A stretch of 64,000 nt of DNA from Hyaloperonospora brassicae (lineage: Eukaryota; Oomycota; Peronosporomycetes; Peronosporales; Peronosporaceae): NCBI GenBank assembly GCA_947650285.1, contig CANTFL010000873.1, positions 217,421-281,420 on the forward strand, in the 5' to 3' direction. Both the position numbers and the translations under genes were made by a program. Position 1 is the first letter of the stretch. Each line of letters opens with the position of its first letter. Below, piece after piece: positions 44,645 through 56,168 of the stretch. A model generated the notes under the pieces. That model made no database searches and had not been told where the DNA came from. It was given only the letters and a program-made list of their open reading frames with translations.

Positions 44645-46138
44645 TTAATCATGAACTGGATAGTTCTTCTCAGCTGCTTTTAGCTGTCGGGACTCAAACG
44701 CGATGACGCGTTCCCGTCCATGATCATCTGTTTGTAACAGAGCACTGCCGATGGCAAAATCAGATGCGTCACAGACGACACTGAAAGGCCGATCAGGATC
44801 GGGCAAAGCCAAGATTGGCGCATGAAGAAGACTCTCTTTAAACGCCGTAAAGGCTTCATGCTCGGTGTTAGTATAACACCACTCCGTATCCTTTTTAAGG
44901 AGATTGAATAATGGCCGAGCCATGTCTGCATAGTTTGCACTATACTTGTGTAAGTAATTGGCGAGACCAAGCCACTTACGTAAGTCCTTTTGGTTCTTAG
45001 GAACCGGCCAATCGACTGTGGCTTTTATCTTAGCAGGATCCGCTCTAAGACCACGCTTCCCAATAAAGCACCCTAAAAAGGGAATCTCTTGTGCACCAAA
45101 GATGCACTTAGAGGCGTTGGCATACAAGTTGTTCGTGCGCATGCACTCGAGCACTGCTCTTAAATGGTCGATGTGATTATCCACATCAGACCGGCCGTTC
45201 ATAGCACGACTATGGACAAAAATGTCATCAAAGTAAGTCTGTGCATAACCTCGGTGAGGACGAAACAGTTGTGTCACAAGACGATTGAACGTAGCTGGGG
45301 CATCGGACAAGCCCTGTGGCATAACTAGCCATTCCCAGAGCATACCGCTCGGGGTACTAACCGCTTTCAGCGGAATATCCTTCTCACGCATGAGCAATTG
45401 GTAATAACCATCGACTAAGTCGAGTGCACTGTACATTGTACATCCCACCATATTGTCCTGAAGAACATCTTTCCTAGGGATTGGTGTCTGAGCCGGGATC
45501 GTGGCAGAATTAAGCTTATTGTAAGCATGAACAATGCGCCACTTCCCATTGGGCTTTCGGACACAAAATGTGGGCGTGAAATGAGGAGATTTGCTATCAC
45601 GAACCATCCCCGCTGCGTGCTTTGCACAAAAGAAGTCGTCTATGACGTCACACTGCTCTTTTGGTAACGGCCACTGCCGTGTTACGCAGTATTTAGTTCC
45701 AGATACTAGGTCAATTTCATGACGAACACCTCTATCCGGAGGTAAGGCAGACGGTGGGTCGTGACACACCACGTCTTGAAATTCCTTTACCAAAGGATAA
45801 AACGGATCAAGAGGATCCTTAAGGATCGAAGATCCACTACGCGCACTAAGTGTTGCCTTTGTGTCCTCAAGGACTGACTCGTCCAATAAAGAGGATGAGT
45901 TCAACTTAACATCGGGTCGAATGACCACTAAGTCGGATAACTCTCCTGCCTTTAAGGCTTGGCTGAATTCGCCTTCAGACATTTCATCTAGTTCAAGGAG
46001 ATTATCTAGAGAAGGAAGAGTCTCAAGATTAATGTTGCCAGCAACATGGCCGGTCATTCCATTGACAAGTGTATATAGTGTATTATTACTATTATCACTC
46101 CTTAACATCTCGGACGTCTGGCGCTTGACAGTTGCCAC
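44645..46138 (-). pseudogene. Element D reverse transcriptase and start of RNase H
   Basis: [36 protein letters not shown], catalytic YFDDIFVHS and RNase [11 protein letters not shown]. Ends NYPVHD* where family 1 reads NYPVHDKELLAMKYAL, so a Lys codon has become TAA. The stretch before RT (residues 1-110) is a Ser/Leu/Asp-rich linker. Confidence 0.88.
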
Positions 46139-47029
46139 CCGACGCCGAGATTATTTCCTCAAAGAAACCTTACGCCTCCTAGAGGCCGGGACAGTAGGGT
46201 CCCTGTAGTTGCTATCTGCTATAGCACGCTCTATACGAGAGCTCATGTCTTGATCGACATCTGGTGAAGTGTTACGTAACTCGAACACTTCACCCAGTGG
46301 ATTTACACGTACCACTTCACGTACAGCATCCGGGTCTAGCCCTATTTACTCTGGCTTTTTGCCAAAAATGTCATTACCGACATTCAGTGTGGTGCCAAAT
46401 CGGTCGCTCTCACTCGGTGGAAATTCACGTGCCACCCCACTCACATCAGAGGAATTACATTCTTGATGTCTCGGCCCATGGCCAATCATGCTTGACTCAT
46501 GCAGTGACTCATTATCACAACGAGTATCACTCAACGGAGTACAACTCTCTTCAAATACGTTAGAAGAGCTCCGCTCAATATTCATGTCATAGACATTCGA
46601 GTTAATCAACTCCGACATACCAATGTCCAGCACATTGACATCTTCCGTCAATGGCTCGCGCCAATAGCGCTTTTGTTGCCTAGCGAAGGTGGGTTCATGA
46701 CTCTCCAAAACTTCATTAGGAACATTGCGCGTTGCGCCTAAGGTCTTAGACCTCCAATCGATCCATGGTTCAAGGCGTTCAAGCCAGGCCATGCCTAGGA
46801 TGAGATCGTATCTCGAATCCAAGTCAAGGACAAGACAGCGTTCTGTGCTATCAAAGTCCAAAAACTTCACGCCCAAGTTCAACGGAACTTTAGGCTCAGT
46901 AACGCGACTACCCGTCGCTAACCGAACAGTGATGGAATCACCTTCGTGCGCTTTGAGCGCCTCAGCATATTGCTGACTCCTCTCAAGGGAACGGCGTCTA
47001 GCATAGTTGCATGACGCCCCAGAATCGAT
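46139..47029 (-). pseudogene. Element D aspartic protease
   Basis: Just after an in-frame TGA (47030-47032) the frame reads IDSGASCNYARRR, the DSGA active site, and later DLILGMAWLERLEP, the second protease motif. Further in-frame TAA codons near 46346 and 46160 separate it from the RT part. All are in one frame, so the breaks are nonsense changes, not shifts. Confidence 0.8.
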
Positions 47030-48036
47030 TCATATCGACCAGTGCTTCTCAAAGCCTTTAACTACCGCCTCGGCGACTAACAAGCCAGGCTTGTATCCAC
47101 GCTCGGTGCTTGCTGGCACGGAGATCTGTGGGGCTAAGCCCTGTTTTGCTCTACCTCGTAGAGAACAGAAAGAACTCAGTTCCCTCCCAGTAGGGCACCC
47201 CGCGCCTACTGGGTGTCGACGTTTCCCGTGCCATACCAGGTTTCTGGTTGCGACCCATAGGATTGCGTTGTTGCTTACGCAAACGACAAGTGGATGTAGA
47301 TGTTTGGTGCTCCCACACGTATAACAACGTCTCACTTCCTGTCGTTGCTCTGCAACATGAAGCTCCGCTTCACCTTCATCTTCAGCATAGCTGAGATCCA
47401 TCGGTTCTAGCTTACAGTCAGCCGACGTGCTTGCAGAGGTTGCCCTCGCAAAGCTTGGGTTGTACCCATTCCAACCAAGTCTTGCTGACATAAAGTTATG
47501 CTTAGCATTTTGAGCGATGCTCACAGCCTCTTCAAAAGTCGAGGGATGGACTCGAAACACCTCGGTCTTGGCAGCGCCAGTGCGGAGACCTTCCATAAAG
47601 ACTGTTACGCAGACAGTCTCAGGGAGAGGGTCAGACTGCATGGCAGCCATCAGAGTTCTCAACTCTTGTACATAGTCCGTTAACTCGTTCTTACCCTGAC
47701 GGGTAGACAAGAAGCGTGAACGCCACGATAGGCCTGGTTAGGCGGCGAGAAAACTCGCAACAGGTCTAGCTTGAGCGAATCCCATGTGGGAAACGTTAAG
47801 TCGACCGACGTGCCGCATGTCAGAGCCCATTCTCTAGCTCTTCCATCGAGTTTTGAGATCGCCAGCGATACTCGCTGATGCTCGACTGAGATCAAGCCAG
47901 ATCTCTCGGCCATCTCAATCTCACGGATCCAGAGGATGAGGTTTTCACCCTCCTTTCCGGAGAAATGCTTGACGTCCACCCGAAGGGGACGAGGCTTAGT
48001 CTCTTCGTCTGGCATAGCCACAAAGCGTGTTGGCAT
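47030..48036 (-). pseudogene. Element D gag with frameshift
   Basis: The N-terminal part (47680-48036) has KHFSGKEGENLILWIREIEMAE and a capsid-like helical pattern. Near 47733 the frame shifts, and the C-terminal part (47030-47710) continues with TRQGKNELTDYVQELRTLM and VTVFMEGLRTG, the same motif as family 1 VFMQGLAEG. The zinc knuckle is degenerate: CYTCGSTKHLHPLVVC has six residues between His and Cys, not four. Confidence 0.85.
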
Positions 48037-48264
48037 AGCCGACGCTACCTGGTTCTAAACCTGCCCTAAAAGGGCCGTTTCATACTGCATAAAAGTCTCG
48101 ACACGAGCATTGAGCACGTCGGGACCTTGTGCAGCGAGAAACTCAACATATTCTGGGTCTACGGCCGCGGTCAGCTTATCAAGCGCGACCTTTTGGGCTT
48201 CAGAGAGGGGTTTATATTGCTCCATCCTTTCAGAGGGTCAGTCGTAACGACTCAGGCGAAGATT

Positions 48265-48281
48265 GACTACAAGTGCTACCA
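48265..48281 (-). other. Primer-binding site of element D
   Basis: On the - strand TGGTAGCACTTGTAGTC begins two bases after the 5' LTR. The first 11 bases equal those of family 1, so both families probably use the same primer tRNA, with a 3' end AAGTGCTACCA. Confidence 0.65.
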
Positions 48282-48283
48282 AG

Positions 48284-48771
48284 TGTAGCGGAGCTACACA
48301 GCTCCTTAAGTCAGAGGAAGACTTTAACGCTCTCACGAGCAACTTTGGTTCAGAGAACCCGACTCAGAGAGTCAACAAGCTCAGAGAGCTTACGGTCCCC
48401 GTTCCAGAGAGACCAAACGATTCAAACGAATCACAGCACAGAGTGCTCGAAGACAAGCTACCTTTACAGGCGTTGCTTTTGTCCTCCCAATCAAAGACGC
48501 CTCGTAAGGCACGTGTCTCTTATTGATCAAAAGGGGAACTGAATTTTATTTCTTCTTTAAACCTAAAGAACACCATAGAACAATGTACTTAACCTAGTCA
48601 CTAAGGTTCAAAGTAAAACCTCTCTAAAGATCTCGTAATCAATTGTTGACAGACATCAGTCTTCAACAATTGATACAATCACTGTGTTCTAAAATTACTT
48701 TATAGGGTACCCCCTCTCTTGTGTGCACCACACCTATCGTCAACTACCAGTCGACGTGTAATCCCGTTACA
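48284..48771 (-). repeat. 5' LTR of element D (488 bp)
   Basis: On + it runs TGTAGCGGAGCTACA to ATCCCGTTACA. One base of the terminal inverted repeat differs from the 3' LTR (CCCCGTTACA). Contains the array of small hairpins described separately. Confidence 0.92.
48347..48674. repeat. Array of small hairpins, mostly with an AGA loop, in the element D LTR
   Basis: GGTTC-AGA-GAACC (48347-48359), GACTC-AGA-GAGTC (48361-48373), AAGCTC-AGA-GAGCTT (48377-48391), AGCAC-AGA-GTGCT (48435-48447), then GATTC-AAAC-GAATC (48419-48432) and a 12-bp stem 48638-48649 / 48663-48674. Four different stems share one AGA loop. Confidence 0.85.
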
Positions 48772-48776
48772 CTGTC

Positions 48777-49216
48777 CGTCGTATTGGTGCTAAGACGACG
48801 ACAACGTCTCCTCGTCTTAGCTCTTTTGCACCTTTGCTTTGCGTACCAGTAGCTCGCAACATTTCAACGTTCTGCACCAAAAAGCATCGGCCCTACGATC
48901 GAACAGTTACGTTTGTTAATCCGTAGCAGCGACAACTTGTCCGTCGTCGAGATTCGAGCTTTACTATCTGCTTGCCCTTGTCGCTCGTGTTATGCAAAAC
49001 CCACATGCATCCTACCCAACCGCCTTCTGTTGTGCTCCTGCCACACCTTCCTGATTCGAAGTCAGCAGGTAACAACGTACCTCCGCGACAGCTTCGACGG
49101 AGACGAAATGAATTACATCGCACAATTGATGCTTGCACTCGTCTTGAGGCTCCAGTTTTTCATCGACACACACATTGTCACCTCATCTGTTACCTGGTCG
49201 TCGCGTGCGACTGCAC
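48777..49216. other. Unassigned DNA between element D and the copia element
   Basis: 440 bp with two overlapping ORFs of about 100 codons running into the copia LTR; no motif recognised. CGTC/GACG-rich at the left end. Confidence 0.5.
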
Positions 49217-49221
49217 GCCGC

Positions 49222-49488
49222 TGTTAGAGCGTAGTAGTGCACTTGGTGCAAAGTAGGTGGAAGCAAAAGTGAAATATATTGAGTGTTTAGCATGACCTTC
49301 CTCAACACTACAATATGTATGACCAGACAAAACGAAACTGCAGCTTGACTATAACAAGTCACATATGACGTCCGTCTCTCGCAGTCCCATGTGTCACCCT
49401 GTCACATGGCGACCAGCCAATCAGGTGACACCGTACCATGGTATAATACTTAAACATAAAAACCTGTCAAATACGATAGTTTTTAACA
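49222..49488 (-). repeat. 3' LTR of the copia element (267 bp)
   Basis: Starts TGTTAGAGCGTAG and ends TTTTTAACA. Contains CCCATGTGTCACCCTGTCACATGG once; the 5' LTR has this block twice. Confidence 0.9.
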
Positions 49489-49551
49489 CGCCTCCTCGGT
49501 GTGTGCCTTTTTGGCCTTCAACTTGATCATGGCTGTCAACTCTTCCATCCT

Positions 49552-49899
49552 CTATGCCGGCAACGACTTCGTCAGTATGTCGGCCACCATGTCCTCTGAC
49601 CGCACGAATCGAGACACCACAGTCCCTTCCTGGGTGTGATGACAAATGAACTTATAACGTATGTCTACGTGCTTGGCGCTCGAGATACTTTTCTCTGATT
49701 CGAGCTGTTTGATCGCCGCTTGATTGTCGATCCACATCGGCATCGGCTCACGCACTTGTAGCTTCAGCTCGCATAGCAGTTCCTTCGTGCCAAGCAACTC
49801 CCGGCCAGCTTGTGAGGCAGAGGTAAACTCGGCTTCCATCGTGCTCAACGATACGCCTGATTGCTTCTTGCACAACCACAGAATCACAGCACCATTCAC
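49552..49899 (-). pseudogene. Copia RNase H end
   Basis: SGVSLSTMEAEFTSASQAGREL, WIDNQAAIKQLES, HVDIRYKFI and DILTKSLPA are the classic copia RNase H C-terminal motifs. Separated from RT by stops in 49900-50067. Confidence 0.87.
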
Positions 49900-50067
49900 A
49901 CTCAGTACACATCACGAGATTGAATTACGATCGGCCTTATCCGCAGCGAAGTCAGCGTCGCTCCAGCATTCGACCCGAATATCTTCTGATGTAAGTCCAT
50001 CACCGTCCAAGTGCAGCTTTAAATTCTTGAGCATCTTTAGATATTGCAAGATGCGCTTCGCGGTCTT

Positions 50068-51126
50068 TCAATCTCGGAGAGTCGGCTTGTGCATTTTCCT
50101 TGTCGCCTTGTGCACGGCAAAGCATTGGTCTGGACGCGTGCATCTCGCTATCCATAGCAGACTACCCACCAGTGACTGAAATGAATTCATGTTCGGGTCG
50201 CCTTTCGCTCCTCGTGCTGGTAAGTACGCAGTGTCGTCTTCGGCGTCCATTTTGCACTCGTCTCCGATAGGTGTGTGTACCCCGTTCGACGACTCCATAC
50301 CGAAGTCATTCAACAGCAAATCGATTGTCGGTTCTTGGTCCAGGACGTAGCTACTTGAACCGTCAAGTTCAATCCGTAGTCCAAGGAATTTGTTTACAAT
50401 TCCCAGATCCTTGATGGATAGAAAGGCCATGTCCATGAAAAACACGTCGACAGCACTTTGTCTAGTGCCTGTGACCAACAGTTCGTACACGTAAACCCCA
50501 ACCACCGTGCATATATTGCCCTTGTACTTGAAATACAAGCACATGTCTGTGGTACATTGCTGAAACCCACTATCTCGTAGCTTGGAGTCAAGTAATTTGC
50601 TCCATAGTCGTCCAGCTTGTTTATGTCCGTACAGCGATTTCTTCAGCAACAATGCCAGGTCTTTCGGGGTCTTCACATTTAGGTCCTTCATCTCTTTTTC
50701 CTTCACTGCCATCACCTTCAGCACCTTCATGTAAATGTCCAGGCGCTCCTCCTTTTCAGCCTTGACGTACGCATTCGGTGCATCACCATGACGAGCTGGC
50801 ACGTTCCAGCGTCTCGAGAGTACCAGGATCAGCTTTACCGTGCCAATATCCATGGCCTCTGCGAACATGAGAGTATAGCCTACTCCGAACACCTGCTCGT
50901 TCCCGCAGACGACCAGGCGAGCCTTGTATCGCTCGATGTCCCCGTTTGCGTCGGTCTTCGTCTTGTAGACCCACTTGTTGTGCAGGACATGTGAACCCTT
51001 AGGCGGCACTACAACCGTCCAAACATCGTTTGACGTCAAAGCATCCAGCTCTTCGTTCATAGCGACTTGCCACTGTTCACGGTGGTCACAGTTGATGGCT
51101 TCGCCATAGAGCTTCGGGTATTGCAC
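50068..51126 (-). pseudogene. Copia reverse transcriptase with changed active site
   Basis: WQVAMNEELDALTSNDVWTVV, NKWVYKTKTDANGDIERYKARLV, LLKKSLYGHKQAGRLW and LGLRIELDG are typical of copia RT. The catalytic YVDD is YVYE (VGVYVYELLVTG), so both metal-binding Asp residues are lost, while the first Asp (HGDAPNAYV) is kept. Confidence 0.88.
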
Positions 51127-51171
51127 AATGACCGCATTTACGACGTCGTGCCGGTCAACAGGTCGTTCAAT

Positions 51172-52248
51172 TTAGGTTTCTTCAATCTCTCGCTTGCTCG
51201 TGGACCTTGCAAGATATTGATTCCTCGTCCAAACCGACCGTCGTCCTTTGTGATTCTTCGCAAGTCGTTTCTTGACGTTTCGTTGTCGTACCGTGTTCGT
51301 CCGGCAGTCCAAGCGTGACTCCTCCTGACGGTCGGCTCCATTCAGGTCGGGTCCGAGTTCCGTGTCTCGAACATCCTTTGGAGCTTCGATGTTCCGAACA
51401 TGTTGCGTCACTGCAATTACCTTGTCCTTGGGGATGTACCTTTTGTATCCCTTCGTCTCAGCACCCTTTCCAATGATGATGCCTGCTTTACCACGTTCTC
51501 CGAAAGAATTATTCTTGGCGTCGACGTGCACCGTGCATGTCGATCCGAAGACGACGATGTCGTTAAGCGCAGGCACCTTGTTCGTAAGAATCTTCATTGG
51601 AGACGCTCCTCGTAGGTTGGCCTTGGTCCCAATTCGATTCAGTATGTATGACGCGTACTCGGCAGCGTCGCCCAGAATGTATTAGGTAAGTTCGAAGCGA
51701 ACAGCATGCTTCGAACCATATTCATGATGGTTCGATGCATCCGCTCAGCCTTGCCATTACTAGCTTGGTTTCGAGCCTCGCTCAGTCGACGGGACACACC
51801 AGTTTTCGATCAAAATCCAACCAGGGTCTTGTTTTCACCTCCCCCGTCCGTGCGCAGTACGTGGACCTTGCAGTTGAACTCGCACTCGAAGCTCACCAAG
51901 AAGTGCTTGAACTTGAGGGCGGCAGAACCCTTGGTCTTGGCCAAAACAATGCGACAATGATTCGATCTGTGGTCGATGAAGTTGACCAAATAGCGATTCC
52001 CCAAGCGATCACGCAAGGTCATCGGACCTTTGAGGTCGGAGCATATCACTCCTTCTATCACGTCGATAGGGGAGTTGGCTCCCGTATCCTTCCTTGACTG
52101 TGTCACTTTTCTCTGTTTTCCTTGAGCACAAGCCATGCACTTCGCACGTCTCGTATTCGTCAGCCTTATTCCCGAGCCTGGGTCTTTGGCCATCTTGACA
52201 ATAGTTCTCAACACATAGGTGCCCCAGTCGGCGATGAAATTGCATCAA
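51172..52248 (-). pseudogene. Copia integrase, several frames
   Basis: FHRRLGHLCVENY at the start is the GAG-pre-integrase motif. The frame at 51810-52214 holds CMACAQGKQ (zinc site), CSDLKGPM (first Asp), NFIDHRSN, and LRTDGGGE (second Asp). The C-terminal part 51172-51597 holds VFGSTCTVHV and KGYKRYIPKDK. At least two frame changes lie between them. Confidence 0.83.
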
Positions 52249-52313
52249 GGTACCACACTGAACATCCGAGTCGGATTCATATTAAGGTGAATTGAAAACA
52301 GCCATCATTCCCT

Positions 52314-54005
52314 TTACCGATGGGTCAACAATGTCCTTCCTGTGATTTGCACTGCAATGACCAGTACATTGTTGCAGCGCTCCACATCCATGACTGGGAC
52401 GCCACCAATTCCTGAGGTCAGCACACGATTTTCTCTCCGACACTCTAGTACGCAACCCTTAATTTCAAGCTTTCCATACAAGCGGATGTTCCTCTCGAGG
52501 ATTTCCGCGTACTGAACATCGAGGAGCCTCACCGAGTTTACCACCCCGAGTGCGAGGACTTGAATCTCAACAGTGCCTTGGTGGGTGATCCTCAGCACAC
52601 ATCCATCGAAGGCTGCGGTCAGACATTCTCTTTGGCAAGGAGTCGAATCGGTGAGCAGACTGAGATCGTTAGCCAAATGTCGGCTAGATTTAGTGTTGAG
52701 TACCCACTGACTATCGTGGATATCCTTGCTACCGTTGATCGCGAAGACGAAGTTCGCTCTCAAGTTCTTCTTCTTTTTTCGCTGAGGACACATCACCCTG
52801 ATGTTCCCTACTTCTCCGCACAAGTAACAGTCTCGATTGTCAATTCGTTCCTGGCTCTTAGTTTCGAAGTTGGCTTTCACATCCTTTAAAGCTTCCACAA
52901 CGTTAACGAAGTTCCGTCCGAGGTTCTTGGCATGTGTGTTCACCTCAGTAGACTGCGCAAATTGCACCGGTTCTTCCGCTTGACGTAGGTCGTCCGCTCG
53001 GTGAATCTTTAACCTGGACAACATTGTCGTGCGCATCTGCGGATCGTCAAAGTGGAAATGTTGTCCAGCACCAAGCTGTCTGCACCGCCGCAGGCATCGC
53101 TGACAGCTCTGAGGTAAAAAAAAGTGGTCTGTTCAGCTTCTGTGCAATGCTTTCGGTGCCGTGAAGAGCTTCATGCTTTGCGCCGGGGATATCTTGGTGC
53201 TAAAGGTCTGCAACAATCGTTGCATTGCATGCTTCAAGGTTTGGCTTTCGCGCCACCAAGTCTCGACCTGCCGATGGTAGTACGTCTGCGCCTTGCCTGC
53301 CAGGTGTTGTCCAAGAACATCAACCTTGATGTCCTCCGGCCATCCAAACCCGCACGCGCGCTCCGCGAAACCGATTTGGCGGACAAATTCCTTGCCCTAT
53401 TCAAGGAATTCGCTACCCAGACCATGGTTGAGTTCCTTGCCGTCAAAGGGTTGAATAGCGAGTTTTCGATGACGTGCGTCCGGCATCCCTGCAGATTGCT
53501 ACCCAGGGTGTACATACATCCCGTTCGGCATACCCACACCAGGGTTATAGCCCGCAGGCATATTTTGCCTAGGTTGTGCTGGTCATGGTGTCGGACCCAT
53601 GTTGACGTCCGCCACGACCGGGTTCACTGGTCGTTCGTCACCATATTCTTGCATGTGATGTCTTGCCCCAAAATATGTCGCTGGCGACACATACGAGGAC
53701 CTTTTGGGAGGAGGGGTGTGCTCCAAAACCTGAAGGGTCATTCCCGCTCCTACTCCCAAGGGATGAGCCAAAACTGACTCTGGTGACCCCTGTCGGTCCT
53801 CGCCACCTTGCTTGTTATGGGAGACCTCCATCCGATTCATCCGTTCAGATAGGTCCTCGATCATGGCTAGCACTTGGTCCATCTCCCCTCTGGGCGCTGC
53901 CAACTTTTCTTCCAGGTGGCCGTCGGTAGTCTTGTTGGAACCACCGACGATCACAGCAGGTGAAGCTTGATCGGCCGCACCCGCAACACGCTTAGTTGGG
54001 CTCAT
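52314..54005 (-). pseudogene. Copia gag and protease, degenerate
   Basis: gag starts with ATG 54005 (MSPTKRVAGAADQ), close to the 5' LTR. After frame breaks the zinc knuckle reads CYLCGEVGNIRVMC, with Asn in place of His, and the protease site reads LNTKSSRHLAND where LDSGASRHM is usual. Both catalytic sites are therefore lost. Confidence 0.82.
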
Positions 54006-54009
54006 ATCC

Positions 54010-54317
54010 TGTTAGAGCGTAGTAGTGCACTTGGTGCAAAGTAGGTGGAAGTAAAAGTGAAATATATTGAGTGTTTAGCACGACCTTCCTCAATACTACG
54101 ATATGTATGACCAGACAAAACGAAACTGCAACTTGACTATAACAAGTCACATATGACGTCCGTCTCTCGCAGTCCCATGTGTCAACCTGTCACATGGCGA
54201 CCGTCTCTCGTGGTCCCATGTGTCACCCTGTCACATGGCGACCAGCCAATCAGGTGACACCGAACCATGGTATAGTACTTGAACATAAAAACTTGTCAAA
54301 TACGATAGTTTCTAACA
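54010..54317 (-). repeat. 5' LTR of the copia element (308 bp, with a 41 bp duplication)
   Basis: TGTTAGAGC...TTTCTAACA. The CGTCTCTCG...TCACATGGCGAC block occurs twice in tandem (about 54160-54242), which accounts for the length difference from the other LTR. Confidence 0.9.
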
Positions 54318-54406
54318 GTCGCGCTTGCATTCGCCCTGGCTTTTGCAGGCCGACCACCTCCTTCCATTCATCCTACGGTGTATCAACATCCATAGCCGGC
54401 ACATGA

Positions 54407-54582
54407 GGGGAATCGTAAAAAACATAGGTGTTTGCCAAAAAAACAGTGTTACGGTTAGGTTATCCATCAACCTTATTTAATATAAACCAAAAAGGGTTAA
54501 GAAAAGACCGCTTTCAATTGGGCTTCGTTAAAAACGTTTCTAAGATAAGTCGAACACTCCGCCTATAAAACGCGCTGCAGTC
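54407..54582 (+). repeat. Left terminal inverted repeat of the MULE-like element
   Basis: Runs from GGGGAATCGTAAAAAACAT to CGCGCTGCAGTC; pairs with 56169-56345. Confidence 0.85.
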
Positions 54583-56168
54583 TTCAGTTTCGAGACGATG
54601 GCTCCTGCAACGGCGCAGGTGGGAGCCAAGGGCGTGGCGGTAACATCGGCAGCAACGATTTCGGAACCGGTCAACTTTGCTGCGGTTGGAAAATAAGCTG
54701 CACCGGACGATAATATGTCTGCAGAGGCGGGATTGGCTGCGTCGTCGCGTTACAGAGCGAAATGTAAGATGGAGGCAATATGTCCAAATGCGCGAGTCGC
54801 GATGGCGGCACTTACCACAAATTAGACGGGATTAACGCGTATATGTCTTGAACAGGCTCAATAATTGCACGCGAGGGACACTAAATCAGGGTGTGGCCGT
54901 TTTCAAGGCAATGGTTGCAGGTGCTGCGAGCGAGCTGCCTCTCCACTAGCTCGATACAATTTCAGAACAATTAATCTGTGTATAGTCGGCTTGTTAAATA
55001 TGTTAAGTGATGCTATTAAAATCTCTTCTATCTGTATTTACATTCTTTACACATCCATTAGTTGCTAATCTGGACTATTGACGCCCTCTCTAGCATTACG
55101 TTGTCAAGGTCATGTCTCCTCGGCACCATCTATTGGAGTTGACGTCAAGTAATCGAACGATGAAATTGCGCAAAAGAAATCTCGTGCAAGCAGATTGCAA
55201 ACATCCTACGCCATGTTTTTCAATGTTGTGATTGTTTTTGCGGTATTAAATTTAAAATACACACGCGACGCTATTTAGCCGTGATGCACAAACATGTCAG
55301 CAGCAGTACAGATTACCAACCTGCTAATCATTCTGTAAGAGGAAAAAAGTAAGTGAAACCATGTCAAAAGACCACAATAAACGCCGATAGGAAATAGGAC
55401 GGCTAGTGAAATCGTGAACTCAAGTAGACCGGTGCCGTATACTGCAGTCTCCTTAACAACACAGATCATTTAGCTCGAATATCGATGGTATGTATTTCGC
55501 ACAGCATCGCAAGTACCTGATGCATTGCGCGAATACAAGACGCAAGCAACGCTAGGTTGATCGCGGAATCTCAAGTCGCATCGAGACGATAGAAGCCTCT
55601 AGCATTAAGTCAGTCATAATGACCATGATCGCTTTAAGCACCCTGCAACCATCACCACAATAATATTTAAGCGTCCGTCAGTTCTCGTACCGCAATATTT
55701 CTTTCGCACCTCCACGTACCTGGACACTACTTGTAGTAGATACTTGGCACCAGCCAAAGTTTTGCCAACCTCCCAGAACGCGACACCAGCGTAGGTCTGC
55801 ACAACATCAGCAACAACGATAAATAGGAAAATAACATCAATGGCAATAAACACGACAATATCTCATTATTTTGTTAGTCACTCAGTCATCAGCCACATTT
55901 ATATATAAGGCACACTTTCTCCCTCTTTCTCGTCTTGCTTTGGCTATGGCTCCACCCACTTCCATAGCCCGTCACCCGTATACTTTCATTATATACTCAG
56001 ATGATTTATGGCGCTCTCGGGAGACGGCGGGAGGGGCGACCGAGAAAAGAGGATAAACAGGAACAATATCGATGATTGCGGTGTGACACAGTGGACGTGA
56101 CGGCATGCACGTGCAGCGATTGCTGAGCGTGTGCAAGGGCACAGCCCTGAGCAGGCTATCAAAATTGG

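Larger units (their letters stand above)
41122..48771 (-). mobile_element. Ty3/gypsy chromodomain retrotransposon, family 2, complete copy D (7650 bp)
   Basis: Bounded by LTRs of 539 bp (3') and 488 bp (5') with an exact target duplication CTGTC (41117-41121 and 48772-48776). Reads on - as gag, protease, RT, RNase H, integrase, chromodomain; an antisense ORF lies on + beside the 3' LTR. Protein similarity to family 1 is clear in RT and integrase ([21 protein letters not shown]), but gag, linker, LTR and antisense protein are very different. At least four in-frame stops and one gag frameshift interrupt the sense frame. Confidence 0.96.
49222..54317 (-). mobile_element. Ty1/copia retrotransposon, degenerate full-length copy
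   Basis: LTRs TGTTAGAGC...TAACA of 267 bp (49222-49488) and 308 bp (54010-54317), flanked by an imperfect 5 bp duplication GCCGC (49217-49221) / GTCGC (54318-54322). On the - strand: gag, protease, integrase, RT, RNase H, i.e. integrase before RT as in copia. All regions are broken by stops and frameshifts and key residues are changed, so the copy is dead. Confidence 0.93.

Noticed and set aside
48347..48447. CRISPR-like array in the D LTR because of evenly spaced repeats
   Set aside because: The repeats are hairpins with different stems, no constant direct repeat with unique spacers, and the context is a eukaryotic LTR.
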